DNA from: a virus
Length of the DNA: 23,058 bases
Direction: 5' to 3' (one strand)
Virus record (IMG/VR): IMGVR_UViG_3300035698_002929
Location: 1-23,058 of that record
The notes beneath the pieces are model-generated. The model was given only the letters and a program-made list of their open reading frames with translations. It was not told the origin of the DNA and searched no databases. Of this stretch, positions 7,879 through 14,945 are shown one piece after another. The translations under genes were made by a program, and so were the position numbers. Position 1 is the stretch's first letter; each line of letters opens with the position of its first letter.

Positions 7879-10800
7879 ATGGCATTATCACCAGAATTAC
7901 AACAATTTGTCGCATCAGGAGTATACAGACTTGAATTCGATCGTTCACAAACTGCAAATGTACCAGCTGAAACTATCAGATTAGTAGTTGGTTTTTCTAA
8001 GACGGGACCTTTTAATACACCTGTTTTTGTAGAGGATGCAGTATTTTTCCAAGAAGTATTTGGAGGAGTCGATAGAACATTAGAAAGAAAAGGATCATAC
8101 TTCCACAGAAATGCATTAACTGCATTAGAAAGAGGACCAATCCTAGCTTTAAACCTTTTAAGATTAAATAATGACGACGACGCAGGTAGTGCCGATAAGG
8201 TAAACTATCAAGCTTTCTCAACAGCAGCAACATATACTAATCCAGCTGTAAACGAAGCATTATATTCAGGGTATTATAACAAAGATAAATTCTGGTACCC
8301 AGAAGATCAAGCTTTCTTATCAAATATAGATACTGGAAGTCAACTATTTCAAATGGTTAACTTAAAGCAATCTCCTATTACAGTTCTAACAAGAGTTGCA
8401 GGTGATGTATCAGGTTTTGAAGTACTTGCTAAAGAATGGTATGGATCAGGTAATGTACCTGAGTTCATGGATGACAGTGATTACATCTCAGATTATATGA
8501 TTGATGTTGTCGTGCTTAACGGTGATTTTAGTAATTACGATACGTTAGCAATCGACCCAATCTTCTCAGATTACTTCGATGCAACTAAAGGATTAGATAA
8601 GTCTAAGCTTACTCAATTTTTAAATTTACCAGAAGTATCTGTAGCAGCAGCTTATACAGGAACACTTATTCCTGATTTTATTGATAAAGATGGTAACAAC
8701 TTATTCATTCAAGATATCATAAACTTTGAAACTTCAAAGACAGGTCTATTCTGTGCTATTGAAAAACAATTATTTGATATTGGTGAAGTTATTTCAGGTA
8801 CTGACTCAATTAATTATGACGGTAGAAACTTCTCAGGTCTTGATTTAGTAGGTCATAACTTAGAATACAAAACAAATACTGACACTTCATTTGATAGAAT
8901 TAAATATTTATCATATGACAGAGTTATTAAAGATGATCTATCATACGCAAAGCATGAAAGTGTTCCAGTTGCATTTGATGTAGTAGCAGATGCTGATATT
9001 AATTTTGATACTGTACCTGCTACAACAGGAGGTGCAAGTCCAATTCCACCTGCATTACCAACAGCAGATGTTGCAGTAGCAGGTAGTGGAGTTGTTAACT
9101 ATCAAATTATCATTCAAGCTTCAGGACCAGATGCTCATCCACAATACGATGAAATAGACGGTCAATTATTTATTAACGTTCCTGGTGGAACAGATAGACA
9201 AGTAGGTTCATATATCTTAATGTATAACGGAGTTACTTATGCTTGGGCCCCAGTTGTTTCATTACAAAAATCAAGTGGAAAACTTTATATAGGACTATCT
9301 GTAGAAGCTACACACTATGCAGTACATCTTGAAAGTGTATTAGGTGTTAACAAAATGTATTTCTTATTAACTCCTGATTTCATGGAAAGAGGAAATTCAT
9401 CAAGCCAAGCAGATTTATTTGCTTCAGCTGATTTTGGATTCTTTAGTGCAATCTATGATGGAATGTATGATGACTTCGATACTGGTATTCTTACAAGTGG
9501 AGATAAGGTAGAAGCATTCACTGGAGTATGGGAAGATTTATTCCTTAAGATTCAAAAGACTACTCATGGTAAAGTCTATACTGACACAACTGCATTAGCA
9601 TTTGGAGATGAAAATGATGTATTACAAGCTAGTACTCATTATGCTATCCCAGTCGCAGTAGTAAAAGCATATGATTCAGATACATTATCATCTACTACAA
9701 TTACAAGCATGCCAGATACAACTATAGGAAACTATAAAGAAACTGATGGTGATGTAACTTCAACTGCAGTACTATTAATACAATCATTAGCAGGAAGCTT
9801 AAATGCATTCATGGAATTAGATAATGGATCAGATGATATCTTAGCATTTAATCAAATTCTATTGAACGCTGCAACTTACGAAGGATCAGTAGATGTAGGA
9901 GATTATTTAGTTGCAGATAAAACTGGACCAAACGGAGAATCTAGATTAACTAAGATTACTCGTATCAGTAAAGAAGGTTCTTACTTAACAGTAACTACCG
10001 TTGATAAAATCAAGATTACTGATGATGGAACTGGAACAAAATTTGTTGAAAGATACAAGCATATCGAAAGTGTAATCGAATATTACAAATTATTCCCACT
10101 TGCTGGATTTGCATTAGATAATAACTATCATGTTCCTAATGGAACTATGGATAGAGTTGATGAAATTCTTGATGATACTATCGGAGGAACAACTAAATTA
10201 TACGGAGCTCTTAAAGATAGAGATAATATTACATACAGATATATCGTAGATACATTTGGACTTGGTATTACTAACGAATCTAAGAAGCAATATACTATTC
10301 TTGCTAAGAACAGAAAGAATGTAAGTTGTATAATTAGTGCACCGTCAATGGAAGACTTCAAAAAGTCAACTGACCCTAAATTTGTAGACGCAACAGGAAG
10401 CGTTGATACAAGATTAATTGCAACTGGTGGAGATTTAACATTAAATCCTACTACTGTATACTCATTACCTTCATTAGCTAACGGAGCAAACTTCGGTTTC
10501 TACTTCGCACCTTATGTTGTTGTAAGAGACAGAGGTAAGAATATTACTGTACCACCTGCAGCATACGTATCTAACAATTATATAGATAAGTATACTAACG
10601 CTTTACCTTGGTCAATCGTAGCAGGACCAAGAAGAGGAGTTGTATCAGGAAGAGGAGTTGTTGGAATTGAGGTTAATTTTGATCTAGACGACAGAAAGAA
10701 TCTTGAGCCATTTGGTATCAACCCAATTATCTTCCAAAGAGGAGTTGGTTTAGAAATCACTGGTAATCAAACTGCACAGCAATCTATCAAGTCTGCTTTA

Positions 10801-11127
10801 TCTAAAGCACACGTAAGAGAGGTATTAATTTACATCGAAGATGGTATTGCAGAATTGCTTAAAGATTATCAAATGGAATTCAATACACCTCAGACAAGAT
10901 TAGAAATTGAAACACTTGCAGATGGATTTATGGATTCAGTATTAGCTGATAATGGAGTATATGCTTACGACAATGTAATGGATACTACGAATAATACGAA
11001 AGATGTTATCGATGCTGATATGGGAATCTTAGATACATATATAGAACCAGTTAGAGGTTTAGAAAAGATCATACATCGTACTACTGTTTTAGAAACAGGC
11101 GCAATCCAAACTGGACAATACCTATAA
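7879..11127 (+). CDS. 18: Tail sheath protein, gp18-like, enlarged
   Basis: 1082 residues against 659 in T4. The N-terminus (about 1-100) carries the sheath pattern: RLVVGFSKTGPFNTPVFVED followed by FFQEVFGG. The C-terminal domain (about 895-1082) has the conserved core: PWSIVAGPRRGVV, then a helix with SALSKAHVREVLIYIEDGI, and a final strand region near LEKIIHRTTV that forms the inter-subunit sheet. About 400 extra residues, rich in Asp, Thr, Ser and Gly, lie in the middle and probably form outward-facing insertion domains. The protein polymerises round the tube and contracts on infection. It has its own candidate promoter. No alternative start looks better. Confidence 0.88.
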   Translation: MALSPELQQFVASGVYRLEFDRSQTANVPAETIRLVVGFSKTGPFNTPVFVEDAVFFQEVFGGVDRTLERKGSYFHRNALTALERGPILALNLLRLNNDDDAGSADKVNYQAFSTAATYTNPAVNEALYSGYYNKDKFWYPEDQAFLSNIDTGSQLFQMVNLKQSPITVLTRVAGDVSGFEVLAKEWYGSGNVPEFMDDSDYISDYMIDVVVLNGDFSNYDTLAIDPIFSDYFDATKGLDKSKLTQFLNLPEVSVAAAYTGTLIPDFIDKDGNNLFIQDIINFETSKTGLFCAIEKQLFDIGEVISGTDSINYDGRNFSGLDLVGHNLEYKTNTDTSFDRIKYLSYDRVIKDDLSYAKHESVPVAFDVVADADINFDTVPATTGGASPIPPALPTADVAVAGSGVVNYQIIIQASGPDAHPQYDEIDGQLFINVPGGTDRQVGSYILMYNGVTYAWAPVVSLQKSSGKLYIGLSVEATHYAVHLESVLGVNKMYFLLTPDFMERGNSSSQADLFASADFGFFSAIYDGMYDDFDTGILTSGDKVEAFTGVWEDLFLKIQKTTHGKVYTDTTALAFGDENDVLQASTHYAIPVAVVKAYDSDTLSSTTITSMPDTTIGNYKETDGDVTSTAVLLIQSLAGSLNAFMELDNGSDDILAFNQILLNAATYEGSVDVGDYLVADKTGPNGESRLTKITRISKEGSYLTVTTVDKIKITDDGTGTKFVERYKHIESVIEYYKLFPLAGFALDNNYHVPNGTMDRVDEILDDTIGGTTKLYGALKDRDNITYRYIVDTFGLGITNESKKQYTILAKNRKNVSCIISAPSMEDFKKSTDPKFVDATGSVDTRLIATGGDLTLNPTTVYSLPSLANGANFGFYFAPYVVVRDRGKNITVPPAAYVSNNYIDKYTNALPWSIVAGPRRGVVSGRGVVGIEVNFDLDDRKNLEPFGINPIIFQRGVGLEITGNQTAQQSIKSALSKAHVREVLIYIEDGIAELLKDYQMEFNTPQTRLEIETLADGFMDSVLADNGVYAYDNVMDTTNNTKDVIDADMGILDTYIEPVRGLEKIIHRTTVLETGAIQTGQYL

Positions 11128-11135
11128 GTTTTACC

Positions 11136-11143
11136 GATATATA
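11136..11143 (+). promoter_or_regulatory. Candidate late promoter (GATATATA) for first endonuclease gene
   Basis: GATATATA followed by AAAATAAAAG starts 18 bases before the ATG at 11154. The same arrangement, GATATATAAAATAAAAG, precedes the second endonuclease gene at 22388, so the two insertions carry near-identical leaders. Confidence 0.5.
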
Positions 11144-11153
11144 AAAATAAAAG

Positions 11154-12980
11154 ATGCAATTTAATAAGTCTGATATTTTTTATATAAATGGTAAACTTAG
11201 TAACTCTAGATTAAAAGAGAATTATTTAAAAACTAATGAGAGTGTGCTCTATTATAAAATAATAGAACATCATTCTCATTTTTTTGTTAAAGGTAAATTT
11301 ACATTTTCACAAAAAATATTTAATTATATAAACTCTATAAATACTATACAGTTATGTGATTGTAAAAAACCATTAACATTTAAAAACTTTACAAAGGGTT
11401 ATAGTAGTTTCTGCAGCACTAAATGTGCAGCTAATGATATAGGTGTAATTAAAAGAAGAAATGAATCCTCTAATTTTGATGATATTGTTAAAAAACGGAA
11501 AAATACAATGTTAAGCAGATATGGTGTTGACCATCAAATGAAGCTTAAGGATATTAAAGAAAAAGTTAAAGCGACGAATTTAAAAAAATATGGCGTTGAA
11601 AACCCTTACCAATCAGATAAGATAAAGGAAAAGATTAAAGCAACGAATTTAGAAAGATACGGCGTTGATAACGCATCTAAATCAAAGAAAGTAAAAGCTA
11701 AAACACTTAAGACTAATTTAGAAAAATATGGTACATCACATTCAAATTGTTTAGATAAAAATAAAGAAAAAGCTAAAAAGTCTAATTTAGAAAAATATGG
11801 CGTTGAATGTACATTACATACAGATAAGAATAAACAAAAAGTCAAAAATACTAACTTAGAAAAATATGGTGTTGAACATCATATGAAAAATAAACAGATA
11901 TCAAATAAAGTCAAAGTACAATATAATAGGAATTATATTAAAAATATTAATAAAACTTATAATATTAATGTAATTTCGCACGAAAAAGGAAAAATAACAA
12001 TTTTATGTGGCATATGTAAAACTGAATATACTTTACAAACACAGTTATTTAGATTAAGAATATCTAATAATGTAATACCTTGTCTACTTTGCAATCCTCT
12101 CAACTCATATCATATTAATAAAAGTGAAAATGATGTTTTTGAATTCATTAAATCTTTAGACTCAACATTAAACGTAGAACAATCTAATAGAACAATTCTA
12201 AAAGGTAAAGAACTTGATATTTATATCCCAGAAAAGAAATTAGCAATTGAATTTGATGGTATCTATTGGCATTCAGAATTATATAAAGATAAAAATTATC
12301 ACTTAAACAAAACACTAGAATGTAATAAAGAAGACATCCAACTTATTCATATCTTTGAAGATGAATGGAATTATAAACCTGACATTGTTAAATCACGGCT
12401 TAAAAATATTCTTGGCTTAACTGAAGCTAGAATTTACGGCCGGAAATGTGAAATTAAAGAAGTTAAATCTAAAGAAGCATATGTATTCTTAACTGAAAAT
12501 CATATACAGGGCCCTTCTATATCAAAAGTCAAATTAGGTCTTTATTATGAAGGTTCTTTAGTATCATTAATGACATTCGGTAATCTAAGGAAGGCTCTTG
12601 GACAAAAAAGTATAGAAGGTCATTATGAGCTCTTACGTTTCTGTAATAAACTTGATACAACTGTTATCGGCGGTGCTAGTAAACTTTTTAAATACTTCTT
12701 AAACGAATATACACCTAATGAAGTAATCAGCTATGCAGACCGTAGATGGTCTAGTGGTAATCTTTATACTCAGCTTGGATTTAAAGAAGATAAAGCAAGC
12801 AGACCTGGTTATTGGTATGTAATAGATGGAATTCGCGAATACAGATTTAAATATAGAAAGGATAAATTAGTAAAGCAAGGATTTGACGAAAATAAATCTG
12901 AGAAGGAAATAATGTTTGAACGTGAAATATATAGAATTTATGATTGCGGAAATTTGAAATATAGCTATACTCTTCAATAA
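11154..12980 (+). CDS. Free-standing homing-endonuclease-type protein (Vsr/PD-(D/E)XK-like) with 23-residue repeats
   Basis: 608 residues in order: an N-terminal region with a zinc site (C68, C70, C87, C91); six tandem 23-residue repeats with Y-G at 123, 146, 169, 192, 215 and 238, mostly 'nLeKYGVe'; a second zinc site (C285/C288, C310/C313); a nuclease-like core with ELDIYIPEKKLAIEFDGIYWH (353-373) and a later H383/K386; and a C-terminal domain (about 425-608). The core is of the Vsr-like/EDxHD type of phage homing endonucleases, in which an Asp, a Glu and a His bind metal. The repeats probably read DNA. The gene lies between sheath and tube genes that are neighbours in T4, as expected for a mobile free-standing endonuclease. 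It is more AT-rich in feel and less Asp/Gly-rich than its neighbours. Confidence 0.85.
   Translation: MQFNKSDIFYINGKLSNSRLKENYLKTNESVLYYKIIEHHSHFFVKGKFTFSQKIFNYINSINTIQLCDCKKPLTFKNFTKGYSSFCSTKCAANDIGVIKRRNESSNFDDIVKKRKNTMLSRYGVDHQMKLKDIKEKVKATNLKKYGVENPYQSDKIKEKIKATNLERYGVDNASKSKKVKAKTLKTNLEKYGTSHSNCLDKNKEKAKKSNLEKYGVECTLHTDKNKQKVKNTNLEKYGVEHHMKNKQISNKVKVQYNRNYIKNINKTYNINVISHEKGKITILCGICKTEYTLQTQLFRLRISNNVIPCLLCNPLNSYHINKSENDVFEFIKSLDSTLNVEQSNRTILKGKELDIYIPEKKLAIEFDGIYWHSELYKDKNYHLNKTLECNKEDIQLIHIFEDEWNYKPDIVKSRLKNILGLTEARIYGRKCEIKEVKSKEAYVFLTENHIQGPSISKVKLGLYYEGSLVSLMTFGNLRKALGQKSIEGHYELLRFCNKLDTTVIGGASKLFKYFLNEYTPNEVISYADRRWSSGNLYTQLGFKEDKASRPGYWYVIDGIREYRFKYRKDKLVKQGFDENKSEKEIMFEREIYRIYDCGNLKYSYTLQ
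11517..11930 (+). repeat. Six tandem coding repeats of 69 bases (23 residues)
   Basis: Within the endonuclease gene, codons for the Arg/Lys-Tyr-Gly core recur at exact 69-base spacing (residues 122, 145, 168, 191, 214 and 237). The DNA copies are only partly alike, so selection has kept the protein pattern and period rather than the bases. Start and end are approximate. Confidence 0.85.
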
Positions 12981-12985
12981 TTTTA

Positions 12986-13049
12986 CAATATATAATTTAC
13001 AAATAGTATAGTCAGAAGTAAATAGCTTCTGACGTCAATATATAATCTA
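12986..13049 (+). promoter_or_regulatory. Two near-identical promoter-like 14-mers flanking a hairpin, before gp19
   Basis: CAATATATAATTTA at 12986-12999 and CAATATATAATCTA at 13036-13049 differ by one base and lie exactly 50 bases apart. Between them is a perfect 8-bp stem GTCAGAAG/CTTCTGAC (13011-13018 and 13026-13033) with a 7-base loop. No T-run follows, so it is not a typical terminator. The second 14-mer starts 39 bases before the tail tube ATG. Both copies resemble the GATATATA motif elsewhere. Probably tandem promoters for the highly made tube protein, possibly duplicated when the endonuclease gene was inserted. Confidence 0.5.
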
Positions 13050-13074
13050 AATGAAAGAAAAATAATCAAGCGTA

Positions 13075-13626
13075 ATGGGATTACCACATATAAGTAAATC
13101 AAAATCAGGAAGAGAAAACTTCGAGCCAGTTCAGGGTAATTTATTTGAACTTACACTATTACCACCTTCAGGCGTTGCAGATGGTCAATTACTATTAGAG
13201 CATGTGAATACTGTAGGAGGTCTAGGTGGTTTAAACCCAGCAATTGACGCAATAGGACAAAAATATAAGTCCTCAGATAGAAGTTATGCAGGTCAGCCAG
13301 GACAAACGTTCGTTGATATTGCAGTTAATTTCTCACTTAACTTAAATGATTCTAACCAAGCATATATCTACAAAACTCTTAGAGGGTGGTATAAGAAAAT
13401 CTATAATCCTCAAACAGGTGAAATGGGTCTTAAGAAAGATTATGTTGGAACAATCATATTAGTTCAATTTAATAGAGCAGGTGAAATTTATAGAAAAGTT
13501 ACACTTAAATCTACGTTCCCAACTGGCGAACTACCTTTTGCTGATGCATTAGATTATTCATCTCCAGATCCATTAGTAATGGATGTTACATTCAGATGTG
13601 ATTGGTTTGAAGAAGAAAATGCTTAA
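13075..13626 (+). CDS. 19: Tail tube protein, gp19-like
   Basis: 183 residues (T4 gp19 is 163). The sequence has the beta-rich character of contractile-tail tubes: an N-terminal FELTLLPPSG strand, a central loop region, a second strand pair around FVDIAVNFSLNLNDSN, and a C-terminal PLVMDVTFRCDWFE strand that resembles the usual family ending. It polymerises as hexamer rings on the baseplate to form the DNA conduit inside the sheath. In T4 genes 18 and 19 are adjacent; here they are parted by the endonuclease gene. A strong terminator follows 20 bases after the stop. Confidence 0.85.
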   Translation: MGLPHISKSKSGRENFEPVQGNLFELTLLPPSGVADGQLLLEHVNTVGGLGGLNPAIDAIGQKYKSSDRSYAGQPGQTFVDIAVNFSLNLNDSNQAYIYKTLRGWYKKIYNPQTGEMGLKKDYVGTIILVQFNRAGEIYRKVTLKSTFPTGELPFADALDYSSPDPLVMDVTFRCDWFEEENA

Positions 13627-13645
13627 GAAATTTAAAGAAATAATT

Positions 13646-13673
13646 AAACCGGTTACAACTAACCGGTTTTTTT
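13646..13673 (+). terminator. Intrinsic terminator after gp19
   Basis: AAACCGGTT (13646-13654) and AACCGGTTT (13661-13669) form a perfect 9-bp stem with a 6-base loop, followed by a T-run to 13673. A promoter-like motif starts four bases later. Confidence 0.9.
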
Positions 13674-13676
13674 AGG

Positions 13677-13687
13677 GATATATAATA
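13677..13687 (+). promoter_or_regulatory. Candidate late promoter (GATATATAATA) for the two-gene cassette
   Basis: It starts 31 bases before the ATG at 13708 and directly after the terminator, so the cassette at 13708-14641 is a separate transcription unit. Confidence 0.55.
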
Positions 13688-13707
13688 CAGATAAAAATAA
13701 TACACTT

Positions 13708-14088
13708 ATGCAAATGCACGAATCATTTGACGAATTCAATAAAGCACAACATATAGATGAAGGCTTATTTGGTAACAAAGTTAAGAAATATTTAGAAAGA
13801 GCTCAAGAATTTAGAAAGCAAACTAAGAAAGCTGGACTAGAATACAACGTAGAATATTTAATTCAAAGACTTACGTCTAAATTAGAAAAAGGCGATGCAG
13901 TTAAGGTTGGAAGAAAGACTGGTGGTACTCAGAAGGGTCCTATTACAGATAAGGGTGCTCTTGGAAAAATTAGTCATATCTTTGATTGTATTGTAGGTGG
14001 TAATTCAAAGGCTTGTAAATTAGTAGCTAATGAAGGCATAGATTTAGGAAAGTATACTTCTAACTTAAATGAATCCGATGAAGTTTAA
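13708..14088 (+). CDS. Possible internal head protein with capsid-targeting-like N-terminus
   Basis: 126 residues. The N-terminus, ESFDEFNKAQHIDEGLF (residues 5-21), resembles the T4 capsid-targeting peptide of internal proteins (T4 IPIII starts MKTYQEFIAEA). IDE at 16-18 followed by Gly fits the T4 prohead protease consensus (Leu/Ile-x-Glu). Removing it would leave a basic protein, a common feature of internal proteins, with NKVKKYLERAQEFRKQTKK near its start. A later start at 13714 is equally possible (ATG caa ATG). It overlaps the next gene by 11-20 bases. The body is not a family I recognise. The internal-protein role is inference. Confidence 0.6.
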   Translation: MQMHESFDEFNKAQHIDEGLFGNKVKKYLERAQEFRKQTKKAGLEYNVEYLIQRLTSKLEKGDAVKVGRKTGGTQKGPITDKGALGKISHIFDCIVGGNSKACKLVANEGIDLGKYTSNLNESDEV

Positions 14089-14641
14089 ATCTTATAGAGA
14101 TTTTGTAAATGAAGATACTTTTAATTCACTTTATAATAAAAAGAATAAGTGGATTGAAATGATAGATAAGGGTGAGAGAAAACAGGTAGCTGATAATTTA
14201 TGGGTTCTTGTACAAAACTCTTATGCCAAACTTGGAGGTCATCCTAGTATTCCTAATGTAGATTCTATATTTAAAGGTGATACTTATTATTGGGAAGGTA
14301 TAGATAATGATAAAGATCCTGAAGCAGATGGAGTACTATTCGGAAAGAAACGAAATGGTATTAAGATTTCTGGAATGGGACATGACGGAGAACGTTATAG
14401 TAAAGATCAGCTTATTCAAAAATTAAGTGCACAGTTAAAAAAGAAAGGATATTGGATAGAAGCTTCTGATGCTGTTGAGAAGATAATGTATAAGAACGGT
14501 GTTAAATATAGCGATCAGTCTACTGTAGAGAAAGTTTTCAAGCAAACTGTAGAATGGCAAAACAATAAAGGACAATATAAGAGAGAGGTTACACCAGGCA
14601 AATATCACATAGAAACATTATTCGGTAATCCAAAAATATAA
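14078..14641 (+). CDS. Conserved T4-like-phage protein with capsid-targeting-like N-terminus
   Basis: I chose the ATG at 14078 over 14069 because it gives MKFKSYRDFVNED, closely patterned on the T4 targeting peptide MKTYQEFIAEA; VNE at residues 10-12 would be the cleavage site, though Val replaces the usual Leu/Ile. The body carries NSYAKLGGHPSIPNVDSIF, a D/W-rich acidic part (YYWEGIDNDKDPEADGVLFGKK), GMGHDG, and a terminal YHIETLFGNPK. I recall similar hypothetical proteins in marine T4-like phages ('GGH ... D-D-P-D-A ... GHDG ... lfG.P'), with no known function. It may be a packaged protein delivered with the genome. Confidence 0.65.
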   Translation: MKFKSYRDFVNEDTFNSLYNKKNKWIEMIDKGERKQVADNLWVLVQNSYAKLGGHPSIPNVDSIFKGDTYYWEGIDNDKDPEADGVLFGKKRNGIKISGMGHDGERYSKDQLIQKLSAQLKKKGYWIEASDAVEKIMYKNGVKYSDQSTVEKVFKQTVEWQNNKGQYKREVTPGKYHIETLFGNPKI

Positions 14642-14646
14642 ACTTT

Positions 14647-14675
14647 AAAGGTTCGGTTAATTCAGAACCTTTTTT
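14647..14675 (+). terminator. Intrinsic terminator after the two-gene cassette
   Basis: AAAGGTTC (14647-14654) pairs with GAACCTTT (14665-14672) across a 10-base loop, with a T-run to 14675. The sequence after it, TTTAGGG, is also found after the terminator at 13646-13673. Confidence 0.85.
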
Positions 14676-14686
14676 AGGGTCTGATC

Positions 14687-14695
14687 GATATATAC
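14687..14695 (+). promoter_or_regulatory. Candidate late promoter (GATATATAC)
   Basis: It begins 36 bases before the ATG at 14723, the same spacing and sequence as the copy before gp18. It would drive the RHH-like gene and probably the tail-assembly genes after it. Confidence 0.5.
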
Positions 14696-14722
14696 TATGA
14701 TACTATAAAAATATTATACTAT

Positions 14723-14938
14723 ATGATGAAAGAGCAGTTAAATGAAAAAATACAAGTTCTTATCAGTAGAAATGATTTGCAAGATTTGAATAGAATTATA
14801 CTAAATAAAGCTTTAGAATCAGGAAAGAGGCCTTTGCCACTCTCTGCATATATTAGAGAACTTATTAAAGAAGACATCGATAAACACGTTGTCGAACAAA
14901 AATCTTTTGTAAAAGAACATACAGATAAAATTAAATAA
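14723..14938 (+). CDS. Ribbon-helix-helix-like small DNA-binding protein
   Basis: 71 residues. A short strand (KIQVLISRNDL, about residues 9-19) is followed by a helix (QDLNRIILNKALESG), a Pro-containing turn (KRPLPLS) and a second helix (AYIRELIKEDI). This is the order of an Arc/MetJ-type ribbon-helix-helix fold, in which paired strands from a dimer enter the DNA major groove. The tail (about 55-71) is charged. ATG at 14726 is an alternative start. It heads the transcription unit of the tail-assembly genes, so it may regulate them or other late genes. Confidence 0.55.
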   Translation: MMKEQLNEKIQVLISRNDLQDLNRIILNKALESGKRPLPLSAYIRELIKEDIDKHVVEQKSFVKEHTDKIK

Positions 14939-14945
14939 TCAAAAA

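Noticed and set aside
13011-13033. Intrinsic terminator after the first endonuclease gene
   Set aside because: The stem is perfect, but the sequence after it (GTCAATATATAAT) has no T-run.
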